The notes under the pieces are model-generated. The model searched no databases and had not been told where the DNA came from. It saw only the letters and a list, made by a program, of their open reading frames with translations. Made by a program: the position numbers and the translations under genes. 30,718 bases of DNA from Limisphaerales bacterium (GTDB taxonomy: Bacteria; Verrucomicrobiota; Verrucomicrobiia; Limisphaerales; UBA11358): contig DAIDJC010000007.1 of the NCBI GenBank assembly GCA_027451565.1, positions 1 to 30,718 of the forward strand, read 5' to 3'. This document shows positions 16,574 to 25,761 of this stretch, one piece after another (the first letter of the stretch is position 1; the number at the start of each line of letters is the position of its first letter).

Positions 16574-17593
16574 TTGCTACGCTTGAGGCGGTTGAAGGCA
16601 AAACTGATCACCACAATACCCACATGCAACAGCGCCCGATTTTTGCGTAAGACGCTTGAGTCGCTTGCGGCACAAACCCTGTCACCTGACCGTGTGATTG
16701 TGCTGGACGATGGATCGCGTGATGAAACCGAGCAAGTGGTCCGGTCTTTCACTGGTTTGGCTTGTGAGTTTGTCAAAAACCCATCAGATTTCGGGCTTTT
16801 TCAAAATTTTAACCGGTGTCTCGACCTGGCTCCCGAAACTGAATTCCTTCACATTCTACATGCCGATGACGTCATCAAGCCTGAATTTTATGAAGTGATG
16901 ACCGGTCTGCTTCGGGAAGGAGTGGAAAAAAGCCTTGAGGCAGGGGATGGGACAGGGCGGGCGATTGGGTGGTGTTTGGATGAACGGATGGATGAGAATG
17001 ATCAGCATTTAAACTTTTCCGGAAAGCCGGATGGCCGGGTGGAGCATCTTGGGCGGGATGAATTTTTGAGGCGGAAAGCTGAAATAGGTAACCAGGCATT
17101 TTGTTCCACTTTGCTGCGCACGAATTACAAGCCCGTACCTTGTCGGTTTCCGCTGGATTACCCGATTCTTGGGGACATGGTGTTTTGGGCTGCCTTCGGG
17201 GCGGAATGCCGCAGCCGGATTCATGTGCGTCGGGCCCTGGCATGTTATCGGTGGCATGGAAACAATGAAACACTGGTGCGCGCGCCCACCATTCAATCAC
17301 TCATTTTTGATGAGTGGCGCACCATGCAGGTGAATGAAGCCCTTCGTGAGCGTGGCGGAGGTTGGTTGCGAATAATGAAGTTGAAGGGGTTGATGGCCGT
17401 GCGTTCAGGCATCAAAGCCAAGCGGGTGCGCCAGAATGGCAACATCGAGTATTCACGGGAGATTGTCCGGGCAGCCAGGGGCCTTGTAGGCCTGCCTTTA
17501 TGGCTTTGCGGTCTGCTATTGGTGGAGGCGCGTGATATTTGCTTGTTCACCATTTTGCGCAGAAAACGGCACGCCAAAAATATTTACGGCTGA
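16574..17593 (+). CDS. Glycosyltransferase family 2
   Basis: This 339-residue protein has a GT-A fold of family 2. It opens with LITTIPTCNSARFLRKTLESL, continues with the nucleotide-binding VIVLDDGSRDET, and has the metal-binding acidic motif in LHADDVIKPEFYEV. A hydrophobic stretch near the C-terminus (LVGLPLWLCGLLLV) may anchor it to the inner membrane. It should transfer a sugar from an NDP-sugar during surface polysaccharide synthesis; donor and acceptor cannot be told. The start is weak: the first possible start in frame is a TTG at 16574, with another TTG at 16592, and neither has a good ribosome-binding site. A few N-terminal residues are therefore uncertain. It converges with the YfhO-type gene. 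Confidence 0.87.
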   Translation: MLRLRRLKAKLITTIPTCNSARFLRKTLESLAAQTLSPDRVIVLDDGSRDETEQVVRSFTGLACEFVKNPSDFGLFQNFNRCLDLAPETEFLHILHADDVIKPEFYEVMTGLLREGVEKSLEAGDGTGRAIGWCLDERMDENDQHLNFSGKPDGRVEHLGRDEFLRRKAEIGNQAFCSTLLRTNYKPVPCRFPLDYPILGDMVFWAAFGAECRSRIHVRRALACYRWHGNNETLVRAPTIQSLIFDEWRTMQVNEALRERGGGWLRIMKLKGLMAVRSGIKAKRVRQNGNIEYSREIVRAARGLVGLPLWLCGLLLVEARDICLFTILRRKRHAKNIYG

Positions 17594-17648
17594 TCCAAAA
17601 GGTCCCACAACCCGCCAGAACAGTTTTTCAGGGGGTTGTCATTTGTCT

Positions 17649-20405
17649 TCATTGTTTGGTTCTTACCAGCCGTTGGCGCGAGTCCAGTGCCAGCAAAATT
17701 GCCAGCAAAACCCCGAGGAGAATGGCGGCCAAGGTCAGGATCAATGGCTTGAGATCCATCTGGAACCGGAATTTTATCGAGTGAATGCCTGGTGCCAGGC
17801 ATATGCCGCGCATGATGTAATTACAACGCAGCAGTTGGACGGAATGACCATCCACTGTTACGCTCCAATGAGGGTCGTAGCGATCATTGAGAAGCAGGAT
17901 GGAGGGTTGGGTGACGTTGGCTGAAAGCGTGATGTGGTTGGGGTCGTAGGCCTGGTAAGTGACTGCGCCGGCATTAGTGTTGGCGGCCATCGCGGGGAAG
18001 TTTGTGGGAGGCGTGTCCAACAAAAGCGATTGGGTGGGATGGAACGCCGGGTCTGCCAGGGTTTTGAGAACGGTCGAGTCATTAGTATTGACTTGCCATG
18101 CTCCGTACAGACTGGCGCGGGGCAGAGCCCCGGTGAATTCAAACAGGGCCAAATCCCCGTCAGAATTTGTGTAGGCGGTCAAATCCTCGAGGCCCTGAGG
18201 CCGAATCACGCCCTTTTTAGTGTCCAAGTCAAAACGCTGTATAATGCGAAAGCGGTTTTTACCCGGGTCCAGACGGCTGTTGAGAATGTCCAAAAAACCG
18301 GCTGCGCCAAGCAGGTACCGTGTGTTGGTCAACTGCCAAAACCGCCCGTACAGACTCATTTGGGCCATGGACTGTGGAATGAAATTTTCCAGGTAGGTTT
18401 TTAAATCCTCCGGCATGCGGGGCATTTGGATAATATCAAGGGACTGGATGTTGTAATAGGGAAAGTGATGTTGCGCCCATTCGATCCGGTACATGCCCAG
18501 CCCGCCAAAATTGTTGTCGTAATCCTTCAACTGCGCCTGCGCGTCAAAGGGCAGCACTGCCACGCGGTTTTCATAGGGCTTTTGCGCCAGAAAACTCTCC
18601 ACTGGATTCAGCGTTCCCACCTCGTATTTTTTGAAATAGTCCCAATGAATGATGTAGGGGAGGTCTGCGCGCACAAAATCAAACAGCATCAGGGCGAGTA
18701 AAAGACCCAAGCCCCACCTGGCCCTGCGGCCATTGAAGATGCCCGTAAGGGTGAAGGTGACCAGGGACAGTGTTATTCCCAGCAAAATGACGAACCAGCC
18801 TGCGGAGGCAATGCTGAATGAGGCTATTTGGCCGGCCATGGACTCATCTGGGAATCCAACTTTTTGCAGGTAGGCCACCAATGCCTGTTTTTCCGAACCA
18901 TAAATCCACCACGCAATCACGGTGACAACCAGAATAATGCCGCTTCCCGCCACCCATCTCCGGTCAAATGCCGGACAATTTTCCCACCAGACTTTGATGG
19001 ATGAAAGAGGCGCGGTTTTCATCTGGCTGTTGAAATGATTCCTGCAAAGGACATTCATGCCATAGGCGAAAAGAATGGCCCATGCCCAGCCCAAAAATAT
19101 GACGAATTTGGTGGGGTTTCGAATGGTGGAAAAATAGGGGAGTTTGTACAACAAAGCATAAAAAGGGGCAAATCGGCCCCAAGCCAGAAGAAGGGAGCAG
19201 ACCAGGACGGTGGTCCAAAAATAAATCCAACGGAGTTCCGATTCTTGAAAGACCGATTCTTTGCGGCGCAGGGCTTGCAGGATTGTCCAAATGCCCACCA
19301 CCACAACGACGATGCCGCAATAATTGGCGCTGCCCGTCTGCCTCATCCAGTCGGGGTCAGGGAGCGGGCCTGAAGCGCCCGATTCCAAAAAACGGTCATT
19401 TACTGGCGCCCGCCCCATGCCTCCCCAGTAAAGCCCACCCTCGTAAAAAGGTTGCAGTCCCTCTGGCATTTCGTTGGGCGTATCCATTTTATAGCCGAAA
19501 AGCCCCGGCACAACCAAGCCCAGGGTTTCCACTTTGGGCAGGCTCCATTGGGTGGCGAAATCCCAATGAGCCGCTTTTGTGGCATTGTCCTGGGATGTGC
19601 CCGCCACGCCAATGACGGCCACTCCGAGCAGGGTCACCACGCTTTGAAACGCGATGAAAATGGCGAATAGAGCCACCAATCCAACCTTCCAAACCCCGTG
19701 AACAGCACGTTGCAGTCCCGGGCCTGTGCCGTTGGCCAGTGAATGGTAAAAAGCAAACAAGGCCATCAAAACGCTGGCCAATGCTCCAATGTCAGAGGAT
19801 TCCATGACATTCATTCCCACGCAAAGCCCGGATAGGGCCAACCGCATGAGGGAAATGTGAAGCGGGGTTTCAGGCGTATTGGCCATGACCAGCGCCATGG
19901 CAAAAAAATTGAATCCCATGGCGATTTCCAAGCTGGCCACCCCCCAGCAGGCTCCTCCAAAAAAGGTTGAATTAAACATCACTGCCAGGGATCCCAGGAA
20001 TGAGGCCATGGGTGAGAAGTTTAATTGGCGGAAAAAAAACAGGGCGCCCAACCCCAGGATGAAGATGGCCATGGGGGTGTAGGTATTGGCAAAACCAAGC
20101 GCACCAAGGGTGGATGGCAAGGGCCATTCCCACAACAATTTGATGAGATTGCTGATGTTGGGGGTGGCTGAGCCTGCGCCATTTCCCATTGAATTGAGGT
20201 CCAGCCATTGGCCCAGCAAAATTTGCGGCATCAAAGCCTGTTGGCAAACGGTCTGGCCAAAGGGCGCATCATTGGAAAAGGCCACCATCCCGGACTGGAA
20301 ATTCTGGCGGAAAAGCAATGCCAGAATCAAGACCAACAACCCTGCACACAAAAGAAAGCGCCTGAGCGTCCAATTAGATTTGAAGGTTTTACCTGCGTTG
20401 GTCAT
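17649..20405 (-). CDS. YfhO-family large membrane protein
   Basis: This 918-residue protein has about a dozen hydrophobic helices. The first is near residues 17-32, many follow up to about residue 590, and a last one is near the C-terminus (LILTLAAILLGVLLAILLAL). A large extracytoplasmic region lies between. The end of that region, YDPHWSVTVDGHSVQLLRCN then RGICLAPGIHSIKFRF, is the typical signature of the YfhO family. YfhO proteins of Firmicutes have been linked to glycosylation of cell-wall polymers with lipid-linked sugars, and the GT-C-like fold suggests a glycosyltransferase. Here that function is inferred, helped by glycosyltransferase genes on both sides. An AGG five bases before the ATG may serve as ribosome-binding site. 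Confidence 0.88.
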   Translation of the reverse strand: MTNAGKTFKSNWTLRRFLLCAGLLVLILALLFRQNFQSGMVAFSNDAPFGQTVCQQALMPQILLGQWLDLNSMGNGAGSATPNISNLIKLLWEWPLPSTLGALGFANTYTPMAIFILGLGALFFFRQLNFSPMASFLGSLAVMFNSTFFGGACWGVASLEIAMGFNFFAMALVMANTPETPLHISLMRLALSGLCVGMNVMESSDIGALASVLMALFAFYHSLANGTGPGLQRAVHGVWKVGLVALFAIFIAFQSVVTLLGVAVIGVAGTSQDNATKAAHWDFATQWSLPKVETLGLVVPGLFGYKMDTPNEMPEGLQPFYEGGLYWGGMGRAPVNDRFLESGASGPLPDPDWMRQTGSANYCGIVVVVVGIWTILQALRRKESVFQESELRWIYFWTTVLVCSLLLAWGRFAPFYALLYKLPYFSTIRNPTKFVIFLGWAWAILFAYGMNVLCRNHFNSQMKTAPLSSIKVWWENCPAFDRRWVAGSGIILVVTVIAWWIYGSEKQALVAYLQKVGFPDESMAGQIASFSIASAGWFVILLGITLSLVTFTLTGIFNGRRARWGLGLLLALMLFDFVRADLPYIIHWDYFKKYEVGTLNPVESFLAQKPYENRVAVLPFDAQAQLKDYDNNFGGLGMYRIEWAQHHFPYYNIQSLDIIQMPRMPEDLKTYLENFIPQSMAQMSLYGRFWQLTNTRYLLGAAGFLDILNSRLDPGKNRFRIIQRFDLDTKKGVIRPQGLEDLTAYTNSDGDLALFEFTGALPRASLYGAWQVNTNDSTVLKTLADPAFHPTQSLLLDTPPTNFPAMAANTNAGAVTYQAYDPNHITLSANVTQPSILLLNDRYDPHWSVTVDGHSVQLLRCNYIMRGICLAPGIHSIKFRFQMDLKPLILTLAAILLGVLLAILLALDSRQRLVRTKQ

Positions 20406-20644
20406 AATGCCTGTTCGTTTAATTTAATTCCGGCTGACTCTAACTGGAAATGAATGGTTTCTCAAGTTTAACAAATCGTCATCAATTGATAGGGCTGGCT
20501 AGGAAGGCAAAGAAAATGGAAAGCGCGATTAAAATGAACACAAACTCAATGCGCGCACGTTCGCTTTGCGGCAAATGTGAAAATGGTTTGAATGAATCGA
20601 ATAGCAAAAGCCCGGCAGGTGCAGGCATTTGCAAATGATTGAAA

Positions 20645-21535
20645 ATGGCCTCCAATGAAACCATTGCCGCAGTGGTGGTCACCTACCAGCCCAAGGAGGA
20701 GGTGGTTCAAAACCTGCGTCGCTTGAGCGAGCAGGTCCGGGACATCTTTGTGGTGGACAATGGGTCTGGCGGCCAGTCCCGGAAAGTGTTGGAGGAAATC
20801 GAAGCCATGCCTGGAATCCGGCTGCTTCGCAATTCTGGCAATCTGGGAATTGCGAGCGCTTTGAATCGGGGCATCCGGGCCGCGTTGCAAACCGAGGCAG
20901 CCTGGATAGCTACTTTTGACCAGGACAGTTGCGTGACGGAGCATTATTTCCAGCGCCTTTTAAAAGTTTACAAACTTTGTCCGCGTTCGTCCTTGGTGGG
21001 CATGGTGGTGCCCATGGGTTGGTCGGCGCGCGTGACACGCATTCTTCAATATGTCACGCCGGTCTGGAGTTTTGTCCTGACCGCAAACACATCCGGGTGT
21101 CTGATACGGCGTGATGTTTTTGCCAAGGCGGGGTTTCATGATGAGGACCTCTTCATAGATTTTGTGGACATTGATTTCTGCCTCAAGCTCAAACAGCACG
21201 GCTGCCGGATACTCAAGGCCATGGAGGTATCTTTGGATCACGAGTTGGGATCTCTGCGCACACGCACGGTGAGCGGGGTGACGGTTGCTTTCCGTGATCA
21301 TACTCCCTGGCGTTATTATTACATGACCCGTAACCGGTTTTTATTGTACCGCCGGTATTGGCGGGTGTCGCTGCTTTGGATTGCGGCGGATGTTTTCTGG
21401 TTTTTTTACGGATCCGCGCAATTATGCCTGGAGCCTCAGCGCAGGCAAAAACTGGCCGCAATCCGGGAGGGATTTAAAGATGCTCTGCGTGGTTGGTCGG
21501 GGAGGCATCCCATGTATCCACCAAACGCAGGTTAA
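20645..21535 (+). CDS. Glycosyltransferase family 2, rhamnosyltransferase-like
   Basis: This protein of 296 residues is a family 2 glycosyltransferase. It starts with IAAVVVTYQPKEEVVQNLRRL, then IFVVDNGSGG, a conserved RNSGNLGIASALNRGI, and the acidic motif TFDQDSCV. The FDQDS form and LNRGI region are characteristic of bacterial rhamnosyltransferases that build O-antigen or capsule. DEDLFIDFVDIDFCLKL contains the usual catalytic-base region. The frame also has a TTG start at 20639; I prefer the ATG at 20645. Rhamnose-type specificity fits the RmlD and RmlC homologues encoded next to it, but the real donor may be the modified deoxysugar that operon makes. It is transcribed towards the minus-strand methyltransferase. 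Confidence 0.9.
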   Translation: MASNETIAAVVVTYQPKEEVVQNLRRLSEQVRDIFVVDNGSGGQSRKVLEEIEAMPGIRLLRNSGNLGIASALNRGIRAALQTEAAWIATFDQDSCVTEHYFQRLLKVYKLCPRSSLVGMVVPMGWSARVTRILQYVTPVWSFVLTANTSGCLIRRDVFAKAGFHDEDLFIDFVDIDFCLKLKQHGCRILKAMEVSLDHELGSLRTRTVSGVTVAFRDHTPWRYYYMTRNRFLLYRRYWRVSLLWIAADVFWFFYGSAQLCLEPQRRQKLAAIREGFKDALRGWSGRHPMYPPNAG

Positions 21536-21589
21536 CCATCCGGGCGTTTTAAAGAAGGCCCCAGGAGAAACGATGACTAGCCCGATGTT

Positions 21590-22837
21590 TTACGATCCAA
21601 AAGGAAGGATTTTAGGCTGGGGAATGGGAATGATGAATCGTCCGCCGCGTTTTTGGTATTCCTGCTCGCGCCTCACGATTTCCTGGGCAAAGTTCCAAGC
21701 CAGAAGAAGCGCATGGTCAGGCTGGTCGCGCAACAGGAATTCCGGAGGTTTCACAGGAATGCGCGAGCCGGGGGCGATTTTTCCCTGTTTGAACGGGGTG
21801 TTGTCAATGATGTAATCCAGTTCGCGGGAGGTGATGCCACAGGTGTTGAGCAGGGTGTTGCCCTTGGCTGAAGCCCCGTAGCCAACGACCCGGCGCCCCT
21901 CCTTTTTCAGGCGGCCCAAAAGTGCGGGGAGTTCCGTGCGAATATGGTCCACGCGCCTGGCAAAAAGTTCCCATGTTTTGGGCAGGCCCAGCCCCAGTTG
22001 CGCCTCCTTCTCAATGGCCTGGGCCACGCTGGGGTGAGGAACGGCCTTTGAGGAGCGGTGGCGCAGGTGGAACAGGATGGCCCCGCCATGGATGGGATAG
22101 TGGTCTATGCGCGTCAGTGTCAACGCGGTGTTTTTAACCAGGGCCTCGATGGAACTTACCGAGATGTAGGAAAGATGTTCATGATATATGGTGTCGTATT
22201 CGGTATGTTCAAAAAAATCAACCGCGTACGGCACTTCAAAGGCGATGAGTGTTTCTTCGTGTGCAATTTCCACCAAGCCGGCCAACAAGTCCTGGAGATC
22301 ATCAATATGGGCAAAGACATGCCGCCCCAGGATAAGGTCGGCGCGACCCCATTCATTCTTTAGTTTTCGCGCCGTGGCGGCGTTGAAAAACTCCTTCCGT
22401 GTGGGGATGGCGGTGGCCAGAGCCACATCGGCAATATTTTCGGCAGGTTCCACGCCCAGGACTTCACAACCCTGCTCCTTGAATTTTTTGAGGAACACCC
22501 CTGTATTGGAGGCGATTTCCAAAACCTTGGACCCGGCGCCCAGCCTGGCGCTCGCCAGAAGATGGGTCATCATCCGGTTCAGATGAGTGTCCATGGTTTG
22601 GGAAGTGGATGTCACATAGGCGTAGTGGGAATAAAGAATGCGCGGGTCAACCGTGTCCGCGAGCTGCACCAATGAGCAGTCCGTGCAAAGAACCAGGCGC
22701 AGGGGGAGATTGATTTTGTAGGTGACCGCCTCTTCGGGCGTTAAAAAATCATTGGCCAGGGCCGTGCTTCCCAAATCCAAGATCAGGTGCAGGTGGCTGG
22801 AGCCACAAGTGCGGCATTGCTTGCGTTCGTGAATCAT
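21590..22837 (-). CDS. NDP-sugar C-methyltransferase (TylCIII/NovU-like)
   Basis: This 415-residue protein has the three-part layout of sugar C-methyltransferases acting on NDP-4-keto sugars. An N-terminal zinc domain has CRTC (Cys8, Cys11) and CTDC (Cys51, Cys54). A central SAM-binding domain has VLEIASNTGVFLKKF and GVEPAENIA. A C-terminal domain has VVGYGASAKGNTLLN. The family motif DTIYHEHLSYIS, with its active-site histidines, is intact. Characterised relatives add a methyl group to carbon 3 or 5 of deoxysugars such as mycarose or noviose. Motif I reads ASNTG where many relatives have ASNDG. Its ATG overlaps the stop of the upstream cupin gene (ATGA), so the two are translationally coupled, pointing to a shared sugar pathway. 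Confidence 0.9.
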   Translation of the reverse strand: MIHERKQCRTCGSSHLHLILDLGSTALANDFLTPEEAVTYKINLPLRLVLCTDCSLVQLADTVDPRILYSHYAYVTSTSQTMDTHLNRMMTHLLASARLGAGSKVLEIASNTGVFLKKFKEQGCEVLGVEPAENIADVALATAIPTRKEFFNAATARKLKNEWGRADLILGRHVFAHIDDLQDLLAGLVEIAHEETLIAFEVPYAVDFFEHTEYDTIYHEHLSYISVSSIEALVKNTALTLTRIDHYPIHGGAILFHLRHRSSKAVPHPSVAQAIEKEAQLGLGLPKTWELFARRVDHIRTELPALLGRLKKEGRRVVGYGASAKGNTLLNTCGITSRELDYIIDNTPFKQGKIAPGSRIPVKPPEFLLRDQPDHALLLAWNFAQEIVRREQEYQKRGGRFIIPIPQPKILPFGS

Positions 22838-23349
22838 GCAGTCGGAATTTTGTAGGGTGATTGGGGGTTCAGTTCGTGGCGAATCTCATCCACAGGGTCC
22901 CTCCTGCCTTTGCCCCTGAAAAGCAGGTTGGTGACCGTGACAACCAGCCCGTCCGTCTGGCCGTCATTGCGGTAGCCATGCACCACTCCGCGAGGCACAT
23001 ACAAGCGTGACGGTGCGCGGGCGCCGGTGGCAATGCGCCATCCCCGAGTTGCGCCCGCTCCACCCGGACGATCATCCCACAGAAAAACCGTGAAATCAGA
23101 GGGGCCTGCAAAGGTGAAATAATCATCCTGCCCCACATGCTGGTGGGGACCCCGAGAAACCCCGGGCTTGGACCAGGAGGAGCAGGCCATCAGGGGTTGA
23201 AATCCTGACGGAATTTCGTCCTCACGAAAGAGTTCATGCAGACTTCCACGAGGATCCCCATAAACGGCAAGAGCTTCCAAGCGCACGTCTGGAAGGCCGG
23301 GTATTTCTGAAATTCCCCGCACGTCAATGGTTTCCCAATGGGTGTACAT
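22834..23349 (-). CDS. RmlC-like dTDP-sugar epimerase family protein
   Basis: This 171-residue cupin belongs to the dTDP-4-dehydrorhamnose 3,5-epimerase family. Family features are DPRGSLHELF (residues 32-41), SKPGVSRGPHQH with the likely catalytic-base His69, and the late LYVPRGVVHGYRN. The middle is unusual: after RGPHQH the sequence is VGQDDYFTFAGPSDFTVFL, and I do not find the lysine expected in the following strand, nor the usual YK-T-D-Y active-site segment near the C-terminus. It may be a monofunctional or altered epimerase, or a binding protein. It starts 21 bp after the RmlD-like gene and overlaps the methyltransferase by 4 bases. The symbol rmlC is not used because the active site differs. 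Confidence 0.82.
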   Translation of the reverse strand: MYTHWETIDVRGISEIPGLPDVRLEALAVYGDPRGSLHELFREDEIPSGFQPLMACSSWSKPGVSRGPHQHVGQDDYFTFAGPSDFTVFLWDDRPGGAGATRGWRIATGARAPSRLYVPRGVVHGYRNDGQTDGLVVTVTNLLFRGKGRRDPVDEIRHELNPQSPYKIPTA

Positions 23350-23370
23350 GAGGCCGTTAAATAACCCTAT

Positions 23371-24249
23371 TTATTTCATCGTTGCCAGCATTTTTCTCAG
23401 GCCGGACCGCCAGGAACCCAGTGGACGCCCTAGTTGCCGACTCAAAGCGGAATTGGACAACACGGTGTAATCCGGTCTTCGCATGGTGGCGTTAAAGTGC
23501 GAGCTCAGCACGGGTTCAACCGATGGGATGGAGGGGATTAATCCCAGGCTTGCCGATTCATCAAGGATGGCTTGGGTCCACTGAAACCGGCTGACCCCTT
23601 CATCGTTGACGGCGTGAAATAGGCCATGGGCCTGGTTTTGGATGAGGGCCAATGTCCATCCGGCCAAGTCAGAGGCATGAGTAGGCACGGAAACTTGATC
23701 CGTGGTGGCTTGCAGGCGCCGGCCTTCGCGGGCTGCCTTGAGTATGGTGTGCACAAAGGTTTTGGACTGGGTGGGATGCCAGTCAAAAATCCAGCTCGTG
23801 CGAAGGACCAAATGGGCGGGATCTGCTTTCAGCACGGCCCTTTCTCCGGCCAATTTCCCTTCCGCATAGTGATTGAGTGGGGCTGGAGCGTCCGTTTCCA
23901 GGTAGGGAGCCTTTTTGGACCCATCAAAGACATAATCCGTGCCATAGTGTACCAACCGGATTTGCCGAAGGGCACAGAGCCTGGCCAGTTCGGCAGGCGC
24001 TTGGGCATTCACAGCCCATGAAAAATCCCGCTCCACCTCACAACGATCCACCAAATTATAGGCGGCTGTATTGATGACAACCAGCGGCTTATGCTTGTCC
24101 AACTGTTCGGCCATTTGATTGCCATTGAGCAGGTCAAAGTCCTTGTGCGAAAAAAAAAGCCAGTCCCAATCCCGGTTTTGAAGGCGGGCCAAGGCATGAG
24201 CAAGCAAGCCCCCGCCGCCAGTCACAAGTATTTTGGGGTTTTTCTCCAT
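23371..24249 (-). CDS. RmlD-like dTDP-4-dehydrorhamnose reductase (SDR family)
   Basis: This 292-residue protein is an extended short-chain dehydrogenase of the RmlD type, which reduces a 4-keto NDP-sugar with NAD(P)H. Visible are the cofactor loop ILVTGGGGLLAHALA, the strand VVINTAAYNLVDRCE, the catalytic segment LVHYGTDYVFDG, and the YxxxK pair in NHYAEGKLAGE. LRTSWIF is also family-typical. The position before TDYVF, usually Ser or Thr in RmlD, is Gly here, though the next Thr may serve. The frame is open upstream to 24423 inside the neighbouring gene; the ATG at 24249 fits the family start. In this operon the product could be L-rhamnose or a related C-methylated deoxysugar. Confidence 0.9.
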   Translation of the reverse strand: MEKNPKILVTGGGGLLAHALARLQNRDWDWLFFSHKDFDLLNGNQMAEQLDKHKPLVVINTAAYNLVDRCEVERDFSWAVNAQAPAELARLCALRQIRLVHYGTDYVFDGSKKAPYLETDAPAPLNHYAEGKLAGERAVLKADPAHLVLRTSWIFDWHPTQSKTFVHTILKAAREGRRLQATTDQVSVPTHASDLAGWTLALIQNQAHGLFHAVNDEGVSRFQWTQAILDESASLGLIPSIPSVEPVLSSHFNATMRRPDYTVLSNSALSRQLGRPLGSWRSGLRKMLATMK

Positions 24250-24329
24250 GAATAATCTTGGCGCAATGTTGCGAAAAATTGAAATAAAAGGGTTGGGTTG
24301 GCGTGAAGGGCGGTGAGCATGGTGCGAAA

Positions 24330-25394
24330 TTAAATTTTGGGACCGGTTTGGGCGTGGTTGGCGGGCAGTTTGGATTTGTCTATGGCAATTCTCCACTTTA
24401 AAAAACGTTTGATGTCGGCCCAATGGCCGAATTCAAACCGGAAATAACGCCGGACCAGCCATGCGTCTCCGTGGCGGCGATATCCGGCAATTATTTGCCG
24501 TTGCTCGCGAATGTAATGTCGCAATCGCCAGCAATCCGCCAGGGGTTCGCCGAATGACATCTTGATGAAGGTGACATTGCGTGCCAAAACCGCCCCGGCC
24601 ACGGCTTCCAACCCCATGAGAAAAACAAAATTAAAAGCCAGAAGGAGCAGGGGGCCATTGGAATTTTTCAAAAAGGTCAATAGTTGATTTCGATTTGCAT
24701 AAAACCGGCGGAATTCGCTAGTCCTGCTTACGGGTTCAGAACAGCCCGCTGCGGCATGGTGAACCCGCGCACCGCGCACCAATTCAATGGTTTCACCCGC
24801 AATGCGCACCCGCCATGAAAGGTCCAATTCCTCGCCATAGACGAAAAAGACCCGGTCAAACCCGCCGATTTGAAGAAAAAAGTCTCTTCGAATGAATTGG
24901 AAACTGCCCAGTGCAATAAGGTTTTCAATGTTTTCCTGATCCGAGGATGCGGTGGTGCAGCCAAAGAAGTCAAAACCTGGAAGACCCTGTCCCTGGCTGC
25001 CACGGACAAATTGCTGGCTGTCGTACGCAAGTTCCATGGCAGAGAAAACCATGGCCCGGGAATTTTCTGCATGCTCGGCCAGTTTTTCCAAACAATCCGG
25101 CTCCAGCCAGACATCCAAGTTTAAAAAGTAAAGATATTTTCCTCGCGCCGCCTTGGCTCCAATGTTGCAGCCCTCGCCATACCCAAAATTGCCGCCGGAA
25201 GGCAGAAACCGTCCATTGCGCCAGTTCTTTAGTTCTTCCTGGCAAATTTCCGCCGAGCCATCTGTGGATGTGTTGTCAACCAATACCAATTCACACCTCT
25301 CAAATATTGTCTGTTCCTTGATGGATGAAAAAAATCGCTCCAGCCAGCGCCGGGCATTGTAATTGACGACCACGAGGGTAATGACGGGATCCAT
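24330..25394 (-). CDS. Glycosyltransferase family 2 (WbbL-like)
   Basis: This 354-residue protein begins ITLVVVNYNARRWLERFFSSI, with LVLVDNTSTDGSAE and a GGNFGYGEGCNIG segment that are typical of rhamnosyltransferases such as WbbL. The metal-binding motif is in FLNLDVWLEPDCL, and FFVYGEELDLSWRVRIAG holds the catalytic acidic residues. After the catalytic domain come a hydrophobic helix (LLLLAFNFVFLMGLEAVAGAVLA), suggesting membrane association, and a basic C-terminal tail. It is the first gene of the minus-strand sugar operon, 80 bp before the RmlD-like gene, so it may transfer the sugar that the three following genes make. Donor and acceptor are inferred only from context. Confidence 0.9.
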   Translation of the reverse strand: MDPVITLVVVNYNARRWLERFFSSIKEQTIFERCELVLVDNTSTDGSAEICQEELKNWRNGRFLPSGGNFGYGEGCNIGAKAARGKYLYFLNLDVWLEPDCLEKLAEHAENSRAMVFSAMELAYDSQQFVRGSQGQGLPGFDFFGCTTASSDQENIENLIALGSFQFIRRDFFLQIGGFDRVFFVYGEELDLSWRVRIAGETIELVRGARVHHAAAGCSEPVSRTSEFRRFYANRNQLLTFLKNSNGPLLLLAFNFVFLMGLEAVAGAVLARNVTFIKMSFGEPLADCWRLRHYIREQRQIIAGYRRHGDAWLVRRYFRFEFGHWADIKRFLKWRIAIDKSKLPANHAQTGPKI

Positions 25395-25761
25395 GGTTGT
25401 TTACGGGTCATCAAACTAGGTTTTAGGGTTCAATTCGTCAATCTTTACGTGAAAGCGGCTGTTTTTGACCGGTTCTGCTTGGAGATGAAAGCGGTCATTC
25501 ATCGCAAACAACGGCTAAGAACCGCACATGCCGCAGGAGGCTCGGAGGAAATCTTTTGGTTCGCTTTGGCGGATCATCGCAAGACGAAGACCTCAATTCG
25601 TGATTTCAGTTTCTTCAGGAAAATTTGATCGTGTCCCGGCACAGCCGGGAATTCGACAGCGATTAAGGGAAATGCAAATAGGACAGGCCGAATATTTTTA
25701 TCGTGATTCCGACAATTTGAGCTTGCCTGAAGGCCTCTTTTCTTTTGATGCTCCGCCGGTT
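25395..25761. other. Divergent intergenic region between the sugar operon and the DUF481 gene
   Basis: The plus-strand frame is open from 25528, but its translation up to 25761 looks unlike a protein domain, and the signal peptide begins at 25762. A tight hairpin TCCCGGC-aca-GCCGGGA at 25634-25650 has no T-run. The promoters of both flanking genes should lie here. TGAAAGCGG occurs twice (25450 and 25486 regions). I see no RNA gene. Confidence 0.45.

Noticed and set aside
16468..16776. 102-codon minus-strand ORF, Ser/Lys-rich
   Set aside because: It overlaps the nucleotide-binding N-terminus of the plus-strand glycosyltransferase and shows no domain.
20482..20682. Minus-strand small ORF with a hydrophobic end (EFVFILIALSIFFAFLA)
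   Set aside because: It could encode a one-helix protein, but it overlaps the start of a real plus-strand glycosyltransferase and has no ribosome-binding site or family resemblance.
25634..25650. Hairpin TCCCGGC-aca-GCCGGGA as a possible terminator
   Set aside because: No T-run follows on either strand and no gene ends nearby; left as a hairpin of unknown meaning.
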